A stretch of 51,390 nt of DNA from an uncultured Collinsella sp. (lineage in GTDB: Bacteria; Actinomycetota; Coriobacteriia; Coriobacteriales; Coriobacteriaceae). The DNA lies in assembly GCA_934654765.1 (NCBI GenBank), contig CAKUGX010000002.1, positions 1-51,390 on the forward strand. Direction: 5' to 3'. This document shows, piece by piece, positions 8,014 to 16,955 of the stretch. How positions within the stretch are numbered: the first letter of the stretch is position 1; each line of letters starts with the position of its first letter. A program made the translations under genes and the position numbers. The notes beneath the pieces are model-generated. The model searched no databases. It was not told where the DNA came from and worked only from the letters and a program-made list of their open reading frames with translations.

Positions 8014-8203
8014 CCGCGGAAAAGGGGGACATGATCCTCGAGCGGACGGCAAAGGGGCAAACCGTTTTCGCTCAACTGCTTTATGCCCCTCAACTGGCGG
8101 CTCAATCAGCGCATGCCGCGCCCACACAAAGCCGCTACACCTGTGATGGAGCTATGAAGTGGTATCTATTGCCGGAGCGGGCTATGCCAAGGAGTGTCCC
8201 AGA

Positions 8204-8238
8204 TTGCCGGCAGATAAGGAACGTCCCCAGGTGCCGGC
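8204..8238 (+). repeat. Palindromic repeat of the CCGGCAG/GGAACGTCCC family, single copy
   Basis: The 35 bases match the right half of the long palindrome at 34990-35047: both contain GCCGGCAG, then AGGAACGTCCC and a closing TGCCGGC. Only a half copy is clear here, with a degenerate GGAGTGTCCC partner just upstream. Confidence 0.6.
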
Positions 8239-8351
8239 GGCGGGCGTGACTTTTGTCCCGTTTTGACGCTCCGCTGACCTAGATGTTCGTCACATGAACC
8301 CGCAAACGTGGGACAATGACGCTACTGGTACCACAGACAAAGGATGTGCCT

Positions 8352-10298
8352 ATGAACGCCCCCGTTGCCCAGCCCTGTCGGCAGCGCCGCCTGTTTGCGC
8401 GGTTCGCTTCCGTCTGCGCACTCGTCGCGCTTGCGTTGTTGCTGCTGCCTGCCGTCGCGCACGCCGACGGCTACTCCATGAGCCAAACCTATATCGGTGC
8501 TACGGTTGAGGCCGATGGCTCGCTGACCGTTGTCGAGGGACGCCAGTTCGATTTCGATGACGACATCAACGGCGTGTATTGGGATATCAATACAGGCTCT
8601 AACCAGCAAGGCGGCTCGGTGGTCGTTAATGTGCTGAGCGTCGAGGAAGACGACACTGCGTTTAACAAGGTCGACAGCGCAAACAAAGGCGACGACGGCG
8701 TTTACACGGTGGAGCAGTCCGACGACGGCGTAAAGATTAAGGTGTTCAGCCCTCACGAGAGCGGCGACAGCGCAATCTACTACGTGAGTTATTCCATGAC
8801 CGGTGCGGTTATGAACTGGGCCGATACCGCCGAGCTCTACTGGAAATTCGTCGGCGACGGCTGGTCGGCGGATTCCGATGACGTCGAGATGGAAGTGTAC
8901 TTCGCAAATGCCGCTGCCGGGACGGCTGCCGTCAAGGGCGATAACTTCCGCGCATGGGGCCACGGCCCGCTGACGGGCGACGTGTTGCTCGATGCGGACG
9001 AGCCCATGGTCACCTATACCATTCCCTGCGTGCATGAGGGCGAATTCGCCGAGGCACGCATCGCCTTCCCCAGCGACTGGGTGCCGCAGCTTGCCGTCTC
9101 GGGCGAAAAGCGCATGTCGACGATTCTGAGCGAAGAGAAGGAATGGGCCGACGAGGCCAACGCTCGCCGTGAGCACGCGCGTGCGGTTGCCGACGCGATT
9201 GCCGTGGTGTGTGTTGTCGTGGCGGTTGCCTATACCGGTGTGATCGTGATGCTTAAGCTGCGCAGGCCCAAGCCCAAGCCGCTCTTCCAGGACGAGTACT
9301 TCCGCGATGTGCCCTCGGCCGACCATCCCGCGGTGCTTGCAGCTCTCATGAGCTGGAACGATGTGCCCGATCAGGCATATATCGCCACGCTTATGAAGCT
9401 CACCGACGACCGCGTGATCAAGCTGGAAGAAGCGACCGAGACCAAGAAGAAGGGTCTGCTCCGTCGCGAAAAAGAGGAGCAGACGTATCGCATCACAGTG
9501 ACCGACGAGGCCTGGAAGGCTGCCAAGAAGGACGGCATCGATCGCGATGTGCTCAAGGTCTTCTTCGCCGGCGTTAAGCCCGATAAAGACGGCGTCCGTT
9601 CACGCACGTTTAGCGAGCTGGAGGAGTACGCTAGCGAGCGCACCACATCTGTTGGCGACAAGCTCGAGGACTATCAGAGCACGGTTAAGGGCAAGCTGGA
9701 GGCGCGCGAGTTTATCGCATCGGATGGCACTATCGCGATGGTGGCCGGCCTGGTTCTCGGCATCATCATTGTCTTTGGCATTCTGGGCTCTCTGATCTAT
9801 ACCGACTTTGCGGACGCCAACGTCGGCGCCGCTATGATCTCGATTCCCGTCACGATCGTGGGCTTTGTCCTGAGCTGCACCTTCCGCCGTTACACGCCGG
9901 AGGGCGCCGAGGTGGCGGCTCGCTGCAAGGCGCTCAAGCATTGGCTCGAGGACTTTACGCGCCTGAAGGAGGCTATCCCCAGCGACCTGATCTTGTGGAA
10001 CAAACTGCTGGTGATGGGCGTTGCCCTGGGCGTTTCGAAAGAAGTGCTGCGACAGCTGGCCGAGGCCGTGCCTGCGGATCTGCGCAACAGCGACGATTTC
10101 TACGACAACTACCCCTGCTACTGGTGGTATTACCATCACTACGGCAACGAGTCTCCGCTCGATTCGTTCAACGATGTGTATCATGAGACCATCCGCGAGC
10201 TGGCTTCGAGTTCCGATAGCTCGAGCGGCGGCAGCGGCGGCGGCTTTTCCGGCGGCGGCGGTGGCGGCGTCGGCGGAGGCGGCGGCGGAACGTTCTAG
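8352..10298 (+). CDS. DUF2207 family membrane protein with Gly-rich tail
   Basis: The ATG at 8352 follows AAAGGA; an in-frame ATG at 8316 lacks a site. The 648-residue product begins with a signal sequence (ALVALALLLLPAVAHA), an extracellular beta-rich DUF2207 domain (~30-270), a membrane helix (DAIAVVCVVVAVAYTGVIVML), a cytoplasmic part with charged helices, and a second hydrophobic pair (MVAGLVLGIIIVFGILGSL and ISIPVTIVGFVLSC). The C-terminus ends in Ser- and Gly-rich repeats (SGGSGGGFSGGGGGGVGG). This layout is usual for predicted DUF2207 envelope proteins; the function is unknown. Confidence 0.9.
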   Translation: MNAPVAQPCRQRRLFARFASVCALVALALLLLPAVAHADGYSMSQTYIGATVEADGSLTVVEGRQFDFDDDINGVYWDINTGSNQQGGSVVVNVLSVEEDDTAFNKVDSANKGDDGVYTVEQSDDGVKIKVFSPHESGDSAIYYVSYSMTGAVMNWADTAELYWKFVGDGWSADSDDVEMEVYFANAAAGTAAVKGDNFRAWGHGPLTGDVLLDADEPMVTYTIPCVHEGEFAEARIAFPSDWVPQLAVSGEKRMSTILSEEKEWADEANARREHARAVADAIAVVCVVVAVAYTGVIVMLKLRRPKPKPLFQDEYFRDVPSADHPAVLAALMSWNDVPDQAYIATLMKLTDDRVIKLEEATETKKKGLLRREKEEQTYRITVTDEAWKAAKKDGIDRDVLKVFFAGVKPDKDGVRSRTFSELEEYASERTTSVGDKLEDYQSTVKGKLEAREFIASDGTIAMVAGLVLGIIIVFGILGSLIYTDFADANVGAAMISIPVTIVGFVLSCTFRRYTPEGAEVAARCKALKHWLEDFTRLKEAIPSDLILWNKLLVMGVALGVSKEVLRQLAEAVPADLRNSDDFYDNYPCYWWYYHHYGNESPLDSFNDVYHETIRELASSSDSSSGGSGGGFSGGGGGGVGGGGGGTF

Positions 10299-10412
10299 CG
10301 AGCGCTTGCTTTGGGGTGGATCTTTCTGGGCGGTTGCCAGGGAAGATTCATCCCATTTTTGGGCATCGAAACGGGCCAAACTTTCCGCTGCGGACCTTCG
10401 CGCAAGGGGCAG

Positions 10413-10640
10413 TGGACAAAAAATGCCAAATATGAGTACTGTTGCTGCGTTGGTCACATATGTTTGCACATAATAATGGGTTCCTAATGAGAGCACTTCT
10501 CGTTAGGGGCCCATTTTATTGAACATTTGAGGAGCTACGTCAGCTCGTGCAGCTGGTCGTCATGCCTATAAGCATCAAAAATGCCCCAAATCGCTGCTAC
10601 TAAAAAGGTAACAGTACTCATATTTGATGTTTTTTGACCA
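10413..10640. repeat. MITE-like inverted-repeat element, copy A (228 bp)
   Basis: The 31-bp ends at 10413-10443 and 10610-10640 are inverse copies with four mismatches, both carrying CAAATATGAGTACTGTT. The element has no gene. It shares a 38-bp identical stretch (10589-10626) with copy B (27453-27490). Inside lies a terminator-like hairpin at 10475-10515. It sits between convergent genes. Confidence 0.8.
10475..10515 (+). terminator. Hairpin terminator inside repeat element A
   Basis: AATGGG..CCTAA.GAG pairs with CTC.TTAGG..CCCATT around a short loop and is followed by TTATT. It would end transcripts from the DUF2207 gene. Confidence 0.65.
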
Positions 10641-10671
10641 CAGCTATTTGCAGACCACCAAGGCTACTCAT

Positions 10672-10735
10672 TGGGGACAGACTTAAATGACCAGTCATTG
10701 GGGATCAGTCGTTGGGGACGTTCTTAAATGACTAG
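10672..10735. repeat. Tandem TTGGGGAC...CTTAAATGAC repeat
   Basis: Two direct copies of a ~21-bp unit that starts TTGGGGAC and ends CTTAAATGAC are separated by ~20 bp holding a third partial unit (CATTGGGGATCAG). No coding potential is seen. A related GGGGAC-type hairpin occurs at 14106-14134. Confidence 0.6.
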
Positions 10736-10750
10736 GTATGGATGCCGGGT

Positions 10751-11392
10751 TTAGGCTGTTAGGTCGAGTTCGTAGAGAAAGCTTTCGCGCGGCATGTCGT
10801 GACGACGCTCTTCGCGGTTGGCGCGGTGCGTGGCCGCGCGCTTAAAGCCGTGCAGCTCGTAGAACTTCCACGAGCAGTTGGAATCGGTGTACAGGTGTGC
10901 GCTGGTCGCCCCGCACGAGGACAGATGTGAGATTGCGGCGTCGAGCAGCACCGATCCCACGCCCAGGCCGTGGACGTCAGGGTCGACGGCGAGCAGCGTG
11001 ACCTCGTTGTCATGCGGCAGTGGGCTTTTCTCGAGCAGGCGGTTGTTGGTTCGAATGGTGGCGCGCACAAACGAGAGATACTCGGCGCACGACTCGGGTT
11101 CTAGCTCACGCATCTGCGACAGCAGTGTACGCTCGGTATCCATCCAATGTTCCCTGACGGCGGTACCGGAGCTATGTCCCGCACGCGCAAGCGAAATGCC
11201 ACGCGCCTCGCCGTCGATTACGGCGACCTGCGAAAACGTCGAGGATGAAAGACAATAGGCAAGATCGCACGCGGCCTCGAGGCGGTTGTACTCATCGTTA
11301 TCCGAGTTGTTGTGCCAAAGCTGCTGCAGAATCAGCGCGATGGCGTCGAAGTCTTCGGTATCAAACGGTCGGTAGAGAACCCGCGAGACCAT
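10751..11392 (-). CDS. GNAT family N-acetyltransferase
   Basis: The 213-residue product carries the acetyl-CoA-binding motif A of GNAT enzymes: strand VTLLAVDPDVHG followed by LGVGSVLLDAAISHL, then ATSAHLYTDSNCSWKFYELHGFKRA near the C-terminus. The N-terminal half (FDAIALILQQLWHN) is the usual variable, substrate-specific part. The start ATG at 11392 has AAAGAGG upstream. The substrate is unknown and the gene is a lone unit, convergent with the DUF2207 gene. Confidence 0.9.
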   Translation of the reverse strand: MVSRVLYRPFDTEDFDAIALILQQLWHNNSDNDEYNRLEAACDLAYCLSSSTFSQVAVIDGEARGISLARAGHSSGTAVREHWMDTERTLLSQMRELEPESCAEYLSFVRATIRTNNRLLEKSPLPHDNEVTLLAVDPDVHGLGVGSVLLDAAISHLSSCGATSAHLYTDSNCSWKFYELHGFKRAATHRANREERRHDMPRESFLYELDLTA

Positions 11393-11669
11393 GGTGCCTC
11401 TTTCTTTTGCGGATGCATATCGAGCACAGTTCTACCACGCCACTGGCATCTAATTATGGTGCCCCTGTGTTCCATCAACTCACCGTGGCCAGCGTCGCAT
11501 CCAAACCATCCGCTCGCGAGCTTTTTCTGCACATGCCGCCGTTGCGGGGTGCATCGATGCGCTCGATGCGCTACATTGAATCAGTATTTTCAATGCCGCT
11601 GCGCGAGCGCTGCAGATCGACGTATCACCGACTCACAGAGCACGGCGGCGTACCAGACAGGAGGACTGC

Positions 11670-13277
11670 ATGGGATCTGATGTGAAGATCGCACGCGCGT
11701 TGATCTCGGTTACCGATAAAACGGGTGTCGTCGATTTCGCACGGACGCTGGTCGATGACTTTGGCGTCGAGATCATCTCTACGGGCGGCACGGCTCGTGC
11801 CATCGAGGACGCGGGCGTTCCCGTAACCCCCATCGAGGAGTTCACGGGCTATCCCGAGATGATGGACGGCCGCGTTAAGACCCTGCACCCCAAGGTTCAC
11901 GGCGCGCTGCTGGCCCGCCGCGATTCCGAGCAGCACATGCAGGAGGCCGCTCAGCACGGCATTAAGCTGATTGACCTGGTCGTCGTCAACCTGTACGAGT
12001 TCGAGAAGACTGTCGCCAACCCCGAGGTCACCTTCGCGGACGCCATCGAGCACATCGACATCGGCGGTCCTTCCATGCTGCGCTCTGCCGCCAAGAACGC
12101 CGCGAGCGTCACCGTCATCTCCGACCCGGCCGACTACGACGCCGTCCTGGCCGAGATGCGCGAGACCGGCGGCTGCACCACGCTTTCCACCCGTCGTCGT
12201 CTGCAGGTGAAGGTCTACCAGACCACCGCCGCCTACGACACGGCTATCTCCCGTTGGCTCGCCGCTCAGGCGAGCGACGTGGCGGACACCTCTGCCAAGC
12301 TCGAGATCTCGCTGGAGAAGGTCGATGACCTGCGCTATGGCGAGAACCCGCAGCAGAAGGCCACGGTCTATCGCTTTGCCGAGGGCTGCGAGAACACGGC
12401 GAGCTCCCAGTTCCCGCTCGTGGGCTCCGAGCAGATCCAGGGCAAGCCGCTCAGCTACAACAACTATCTGGACGCCGATGCCGCTTGGAACCTGGTCCGC
12501 GAGTTCGACGAGCCGGCCTGCGTGATTCTCAAGCATCAGAACCCCTGCGGTTCCGCCGTTGCCGAGGACATCACGGCCGCCTACGACCGCGCCTTCGCCT
12601 GCGATCCCAAGAGCGCCTTCGGCGGCATCATCGCCTGCAACCGCGAGGTTCCCTTTGAGTTGGTTGAGCACTTCGCCGACCAGAACAAGCAGTTCGTCGA
12701 GGTCATCATCGCCCCGAGCTATACCGCCGAGGCGCTCGAGCGCATGGCCAAGCGCCCCAACCTGCGCGTGCTGGCTACCGGCGGCGTGGACCACGGTGCC
12801 CAGGTGGAGCTGCGCTCCATCGACGGCGGCATGCTGGTGCAGGAAGTCGACCACGTGACCGAGGACCCCGCGACCTTTACGTTCCCCACCGACCGCAAGC
12901 CCACCGACGCCGAGATGGCCGAGCTCGAGTTTGCCTGGAAGGTCTGCAAGGGCGTTAAGTCCAACGCCATCCTGGTCTCCAAGGGCAAGGCCGGCATTGG
13001 CATGGGCCCGGGCCAGCCCAACCGCGTGGATTCCGCGTTGCTGGCCTGCGAGCGTGCCGAGGACTTCTGCGAGCGCGAGGGCGTGGAGAAGGGCGGCTTT
13101 GCCTGCGCAAGCGACGCGTTCTTCCCGTTCCGCGACAACGTTGACGTGCTTGCCGCGCACGGCGTGACCTGCATCATCCAGCCCGGCGGCTCCAAGCGTG
13201 ACGACGAGAGCATCCAGGCCTGCAACGAGCATGGTATTGCGATGGTCTTCACCGGCGCCCGCCACTTCCGCCACTAA
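11670..13277 (+). CDS. purH: Bifunctional AICAR transformylase / IMP cyclohydrolase
   Basis: This enzyme performs the last two steps of IMP synthesis: formyl transfer from 10-formyl-THF to AICAR, then ring closure. The N-terminal MGS-like cyclohydrolase domain shows ALISVTDKTG, STGGTARAIEDAG and DGRVKTLHPKVHG. The transformylase domain shows YGENPQQKA, LSYNNYLDADAAW, LKHQNPCGSA, DPKSAFGGIIA and the terminal HFRH. The length of 535 is typical. GGAGG precedes the ATG. It is not in a purine operon here. A hairpin terminator follows at 13307-13341. Confidence 0.98.
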   Translation: MGSDVKIARALISVTDKTGVVDFARTLVDDFGVEIISTGGTARAIEDAGVPVTPIEEFTGYPEMMDGRVKTLHPKVHGALLARRDSEQHMQEAAQHGIKLIDLVVVNLYEFEKTVANPEVTFADAIEHIDIGGPSMLRSAAKNAASVTVISDPADYDAVLAEMRETGGCTTLSTRRRLQVKVYQTTAAYDTAISRWLAAQASDVADTSAKLEISLEKVDDLRYGENPQQKATVYRFAEGCENTASSQFPLVGSEQIQGKPLSYNNYLDADAAWNLVREFDEPACVILKHQNPCGSAVAEDITAAYDRAFACDPKSAFGGIIACNREVPFELVEHFADQNKQFVEVIIAPSYTAEALERMAKRPNLRVLATGGVDHGAQVELRSIDGGMLVQEVDHVTEDPATFTFPTDRKPTDAEMAELEFAWKVCKGVKSNAILVSKGKAGIGMGPGQPNRVDSALLACERAEDFCEREGVEKGGFACASDAFFPFRDNVDVLAAHGVTCIIQPGGSKRDDESIQACNEHGIAMVFTGARHFRH

Positions 13278-13306
13278 GTTCCGCCCTGGGACAAAATAAT
13301 CTCTGC

Positions 13307-13341
13307 AAAAGACGGCTGCTCCGTTTGGAGGGCCGTCTTTT
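13307..13341 (+). terminator. purH terminator
   Basis: AAAAGACGGC pairs with GCCGTCTTTT, with a smaller CTCC/GGAG stem in the loop, and ends in T-rich sequence. A TATAAG -10-like hexamer at 13345-13350 follows immediately and may serve the next gene. Confidence 0.88.
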
Positions 13342-13382
13342 TGGTATAAGAGGACGGAATGACTAACACGAAAGGTACAACC

Positions 13383-14090
13383 ATGCCCCAGATTGATGAT
13401 GCCGAGCTGTTTGGCAATGCCGAGGATCAGCGTGCGTACGAGGACTTTTGCGCCAATCAGGAGGCGGTCGAGAAGTTTACGCTCGACAAGCCCGCGCTTG
13501 TCTGCCGTTGGCGCATGTCCAACAAAAAGGTGCCCATGCTCAACCGTCACATCCGCGCGCTGTCCGAGCGACTGGTGCAGGGCGAACCGCTTACCCATAA
13601 CATGCTCAGCTGGGCCAAACAGCACGTTGAGTGGTCGCTTGCCGAGGGCGATTACACTGCGCGCGACGGCGTACTCATGCTGGTGATCGACATCAACGGC
13701 AACGCTGCCATGACGGTGGGGGAGTACGAGCCGCTCGCCGATACGTCAGCCAAGGCGCTGCGTGCCCGCTCTGCCGAGGCCCGTTCCGAGGCCGACGAAA
13801 CCGGCGTGGCGCCCGAGCTGCTTGCTGCCGTCAACGACGGCGAGCTGGCCTTTGTGGCGCCGGCGGACGAGTGCCTGTGCGGCACGGCGACGCTCATCGA
13901 ACAGCTGGCCCAGACCAAGGACATCCCGGTCACGCGCGTAGACATCCCCGCTCAGCTCAAGGGCGCGCTGTTCCTGGTGAGCGACGAGCACGGCGTGGTC
14001 CCCGCCGACGATACCGATGCCGCCGAGGCCGACGCCGCCACGGTCGCCTTCTTCGCCGACGGCTACGAAAAGCTCCGCGCCCGTCGCTAA
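13383..14090 (+). CDS. Conserved protein of unknown function
   Basis: The ATG at 13383 follows AAAGG at seven nt; an upstream in-frame ATG (13359) lacks a site. The 235-residue product has an N-terminal helical region (ELFGNAEDQRAYEDFCANQ), a region with TLDKPALVCRWRMSNKKVPMLN, a strand-rich core (GVLMLVIDINGNAAMTVGEY) and an acidic Ala/Asp-rich end. No signal, membrane segment or catalytic motif is visible and I do not recognise the family. Codon use is native. It is a monocistronic unit. Confidence 0.8.
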   Translation: MPQIDDAELFGNAEDQRAYEDFCANQEAVEKFTLDKPALVCRWRMSNKKVPMLNRHIRALSERLVQGEPLTHNMLSWAKQHVEWSLAEGDYTARDGVLMLVIDINGNAAMTVGEYEPLADTSAKALRARSAEARSEADETGVAPELLAAVNDGELAFVAPADECLCGTATLIEQLAQTKDIPVTRVDIPAQLKGALFLVSDEHGVVPADDTDAAEADAATVAFFADGYEKLRARR

Positions 14091-14105
14091 ATGATTATTC
14101 TGGGA

Positions 14106-14134
14106 CGGGGATTAAAGAATCATTTTGGTCCCCG
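14106..14134. repeat. CGGGGA/TCCCCG palindrome after the unknown gene
   Basis: Six-bp arms CGGGGA and TCCCCG enclose 17 nt with GAATCATTTTGG, close to the GGGGAC...CTTAAATGAC repeats at 10672-10735. It might act as a weak terminator, but there is no T-run. Confidence 0.4.
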
Positions 14135-14195
14135 CCACCGCTGCGAGTGCGAGGCGGACAAAACGCCCCCGCTCGCGAACAGTTCTGTCATCTTG

Positions 14196-14211
14196 GCACC
14201 GCGCGCGGTGC
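14196..14211. promoter_or_regulatory. 16-bp perfect palindrome before the second two-component system
   Basis: GCACCGCGCGCGGTGC is fully self-complementary and ends 19 bp before a CATAAT -10-like box (14231-14236). The place overlaps the expected -35, as for a repressor or activator site. No regulator can be named. Confidence 0.4.
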
Positions 14212-14269
14212 ACACCTGCAGTTTCGCAGCCATAATGGTGGCAAGACAACCAAGAGGGGAGCGGAATTC

Positions 14270-14941
14270 ATGGCGCTAATCTATATCGTTGAGGACGACG
14301 AGCCCATTCGTCGTGAGCTTGCCGACATCCTTGCCCGTGCCGGTTTTGAGGTCGAGGCCTGCGAATCGTTCGAGCATGTCTCGCGTGACATCCTGGCCGC
14401 TGCACCCGACTTGGTACTGCTCGACCTGACGCTTCCCGTCAAAGACGGCCAGCATATCTGCCACGAAGTCCGCCGCGAATCCGAGGTTCCCATCATCGTC
14501 CTCACGTCGCGCACGACCGAGATCGACGAGGTCATGGCCATGACGCTCGGCGCGGACGACTTCGTTCCCAAGCCCTATAGCGCGCGCGTGCTCGTGGCGC
14601 GCATCAATGCCTTGCTGCGTCGCACCGCGGCGGCGGGCGAGCGCAGCACGCTCGTCCACAAGGGGCTGGAGCTCGACCTCGCCCGTTCTATGGTCACCAA
14701 CACGGCGACCGGCGACAGCACCGAGCTCACCAAAAATGAGCTGCGCATTCTCTCGCTGCTTCTGAGCCGCGCGGGCAAGATCGTCTCGCGCTCGGCCATC
14801 ATGCAGGACCTGTGGGACTCCGATGCCTTCGTGGACGACAACACGCTCACCGTCAACATAAACCGCCTGCGCACGACGCTCGAAAAAATCGGCGTCAAGG
14901 GGTATCTGACCACGCATCGCGGCCAAGGCTATTCGGTCTAG
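14270..14941 (+). CDS. OmpR-family response regulator of a BceRS-like pair
   Basis: The ATG at 14270 has GAGGGGAG upstream; the much longer open frame before it is a shadow of the previous gene. The 223-residue product has a receiver with acidic pair D9-D10, phospho-acceptor Asp52 (LVLLDLTLP), VLTSR and FVPKPYSA, then a winged-helix domain (LTKNELRILSLLLSRAG, LTVNINRLRTTLEKIG, RGQGYSV). It is followed directly by its kinase. Systems of this type usually respond to cell-wall antibiotics and adjoin a BceAB transporter, but none is present. Confidence 0.94.
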   Translation: MALIYIVEDDEPIRRELADILARAGFEVEACESFEHVSRDILAAAPDLVLLDLTLPVKDGQHICHEVRRESEVPIIVLTSRTTEIDEVMAMTLGADDFVPKPYSARVLVARINALLRRTAAAGERSTLVHKGLELDLARSMVTNTATGDSTELTKNELRILSLLLSRAGKIVSRSAIMQDLWDSDAFVDDNTLTVNINRLRTTLEKIGVKGYLTTHRGQGYSV

Positions 14942-14950
14942 GTGCCAGCT

Positions 14951-15994
14951 ATGTCGTTTAGCAAATTCTTCAAAGATGCGCTGCTTCCCGTCGCCGTGTG
15001 GACGTGCGGCGTGCTGTTGAGCTGCTTTGTGCTGACGGTCGCCGGGGCACCCGCTTCCATCGTGGTCGTGGCGGTCGGCGTGTCCTTTATCTTTGGCATG
15101 CTGGGCATCGTGATCGAGTACGCGCGCCGTCGTCGATTTTTGCACCAGCTGGAGCGCGCGGCCGAGGAGCTGGAAAGCCCTGCGTGGGTGCAGGAGATGG
15201 TGCAGTGTCCGACCTATGCCGAGGGCGAGCTCGAATACGAAGTCCTGCGCCGCGTGGGCAAGGCGGCTTGCGATGAGGTGGCGGAAGGGCGACGTCAAAC
15301 CGACGACTATCGCGACTATATCGAAAGCTGGGTCCACGAGGCCAAGCTGCCCCTGGCGGCAGCCCATCTGATTTTGGAAAACCTGGATGGCAGCGAAGAT
15401 GACCTGTCGCGTGTGGATGACCTGGGTCGCGAGCTGGCTCGCGTGGAGCGCTATATCGACCAGGCGCTGTACTATGCGCGCTCGGAAGTCGTGGAGCGCG
15501 ATTACCTGATTCGCCGCTGGGATCTCAAGACCTTGGTGACGGGTGCGATTAAGGCCAACGCGCGCGAACTCATTGCAGCGCACGTGGTTCCGGTGTGCGA
15601 GAACCTCGACTTTGGGGTCTTTACCGACGAGAAGTGGCTCGAGTTTATTCTAGGCCAGCTTATTCAGAACAGCATCAAATATGCGCGCGAGGACGGCGCA
15701 AAGATCGTGTTTTCGGGCGCGTTGCTGGACGAGGGCCTGGCGAGCGAACGCATCGAGCTTACCGTCGCGGACAACGGCTGCGGCGTGAGCGCGGCCGACC
15801 TGCCGCGCGTGTTCGAGAAGGGTTTTACCGGCGACAACGGCCGCACCACCAAGCGCGCAACGGGCATCGGCCTCTACCTGGTGGCGCGCCTGTGCTCCAA
15901 GATGGGCATCGATGTCACCGCGGCATCGGAGCCGGGCGAAGGCTTTGTCGTCACGTTCGCCTTCTCAACGAACAAGTTCCAATACTTCGAGTAG
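14951..15994 (+). CDS. BceS-like intramembrane-sensing histidine kinase
   Basis: The ATG at 14951 is preceded by AGGTG at six nt; a GTG at 14942, abutting the regulator stop, is the alternative. The 347-residue protein has two membrane helices (11-30, 35-56) with almost no outside loop, the hallmark of intramembrane-sensing kinases. The phosphorylation motif is WVHEAKLPLAA with His129. The ATPase part shows QNSIKYA, VADNGCGV and TGIGLYLVARLCSKMG. Known BceS kinases sense bacitracin-type drugs through a transporter; here no transporter adjoins, so the signal is open. uppP lies ~1 kb downstream, which may be functional or chance. Confidence 0.9.
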   Translation: MSFSKFFKDALLPVAVWTCGVLLSCFVLTVAGAPASIVVVAVGVSFIFGMLGIVIEYARRRRFLHQLERAAEELESPAWVQEMVQCPTYAEGELEYEVLRRVGKAACDEVAEGRRQTDDYRDYIESWVHEAKLPLAAAHLILENLDGSEDDLSRVDDLGRELARVERYIDQALYYARSEVVERDYLIRRWDLKTLVTGAIKANARELIAAHVVPVCENLDFGVFTDEKWLEFILGQLIQNSIKYAREDGAKIVFSGALLDEGLASERIELTVADNGCGVSAADLPRVFEKGFTGDNGRTTKRATGIGLYLVARLCSKMGIDVTAASEPGEGFVVTFAFSTNKFQYFE

Positions 15995-16096
15995 CCGGGC
16001 CGTCTTGCGGTGCGGACGGCTATGTTCCCGAACGTGAACATAACCATGAGGCTCAAATGGATCTCCCAAAACAAAAACGTGCAGCCCAAACAAAAA

Positions 16097-16122
16097 CGTG
16101 CCGTCCCAAACGGGGCGGCACG
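16097..16122. terminator. Terminator after the BceRS-like pair
   Basis: An 11-bp stem CGTGCCGTCCC / GGGGCGGCACG (one T-G pair) closes on AAAC and is followed by CCATCTTTTATC. It ends the rightward operon. Confidence 0.75.
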
Positions 16123-16162
16123 CCATCTTTTATCAGCCAACTCGCTGAAGTAAGGCTGCGAA

Positions 16163-16255
16163 GGCCGCGAGGCCGGGAGGGGTTTCCTAAGGGCACATCC
16201 CGCAGCCGCAACGCGGCGAGGACGTGCCTGTGGAAACCCCGCAGGCCCCGCGGCC
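16163..16255. repeat. 93-nt long imperfect palindrome
   Basis: The outer arms GGCCGCG.GGCC (16163 onward) and GGCC..CGCGGCC (to 16255) continue inward through GGGGTTTCC/GGAAACCCC and GGCAC/GTGCC to an apical GCCGC/GCGGC stem (16205-16217). It lies between the two-component operon and usp and could form a cruciform or a stable RNA. No coding function is seen. Confidence 0.7.
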
Positions 16256-16268
16256 GGTGGGAGCAACG

Positions 16269-16706
16269 CTACTTTACGACCAAAATGTCGCAGTCGGTGT
16301 TGCGCAGCAAAAACGTCGAAATCGAGCCCAGGAGCGCATACTTGATCGAGGACAGGCCACGGGCGCCGCAGAGCACCAGGTCGGGCTTGACCACGTCGAG
16401 CATCTCGTCTTTGAGCGTCTCGCGAATACGACCGGCGCGAATCATGACCTCGACCTCGGGAATGTCGGGATTGGCCTTGGCCTCTTCGAGCTGCTTGGCG
16501 ATGGAGTTCTTAAATGCCTCCTCTAGGCCGTTGACCAGGTCGACCGGATAGGAGCCGGCACTCTCGAGTGCCGTGGAATCGATAACGTGGCCGATGATCA
16601 GCTTAGCGCCGTTGTTCGCGGCGACTTTGATGGCGCGTGCGAGCACAAAATCCTGCTGTTCAGTACCGTCGAGTGAAACAAATACCTTGGTGTAGCCCTC
16701 GTTCAT
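16269..16706 (-). CDS. Universal stress protein (UspA family)
   Basis: The 145-residue single-domain protein begins with the Usp strand KVFVSLDGTEQQDFVLARAI and ends with the nucleotide-binding signature G-A-R-G-L...L-G-S-I-S-T-F-L-L-R and the last strand CDILVVK. G-2X-G-9X-G-(S/T) is the ATP-binding motif of the Usp class. Such proteins help survive starvation or stress by unclear means. AAGGAGG precedes the ATG at 16706. It stands alone and converges with the two-component operon. Confidence 0.95.
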   Translation of the reverse strand: MNEGYTKVFVSLDGTEQQDFVLARAIKVAANNGAKLIIGHVIDSTALESAGSYPVDLVNGLEEAFKNSIAKQLEEAKANPDIPEVEVMIRAGRIRETLKDEMLDVVKPDLVLCGARGLSSIKYALLGSISTFLLRNTDCDILVVK

Positions 16707-16955
16707 GGTTTCCTCCTTGGTCTATCGCACGGGCGCGGGGCTCGTGCGTCGGGCGGGCGCGGGTGCGTTGACCGCCGGACACTTTATCTTGTTGCAGTTA
16801 TACCCAAGGATTTCGGTTTAACTGCTCGCAATTCTGTGAACGGGCGAGTTTTTTGGTAAGGGTAGGCGCGGTCGCACCGCCAACGGTTGATAATGGGACA
16901 TCGCCCGCATCGTCCGCAGAACATCTACCGGCGGGTGTCTAACGAGGGGGTCCCT

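Noticed and set aside
13631..14269. N-terminal extension of the second response regulator
   Set aside because: It is a shadow of the unknown gene at 13383-14090; the regulator begins at 14270 behind GAGGGGAG.
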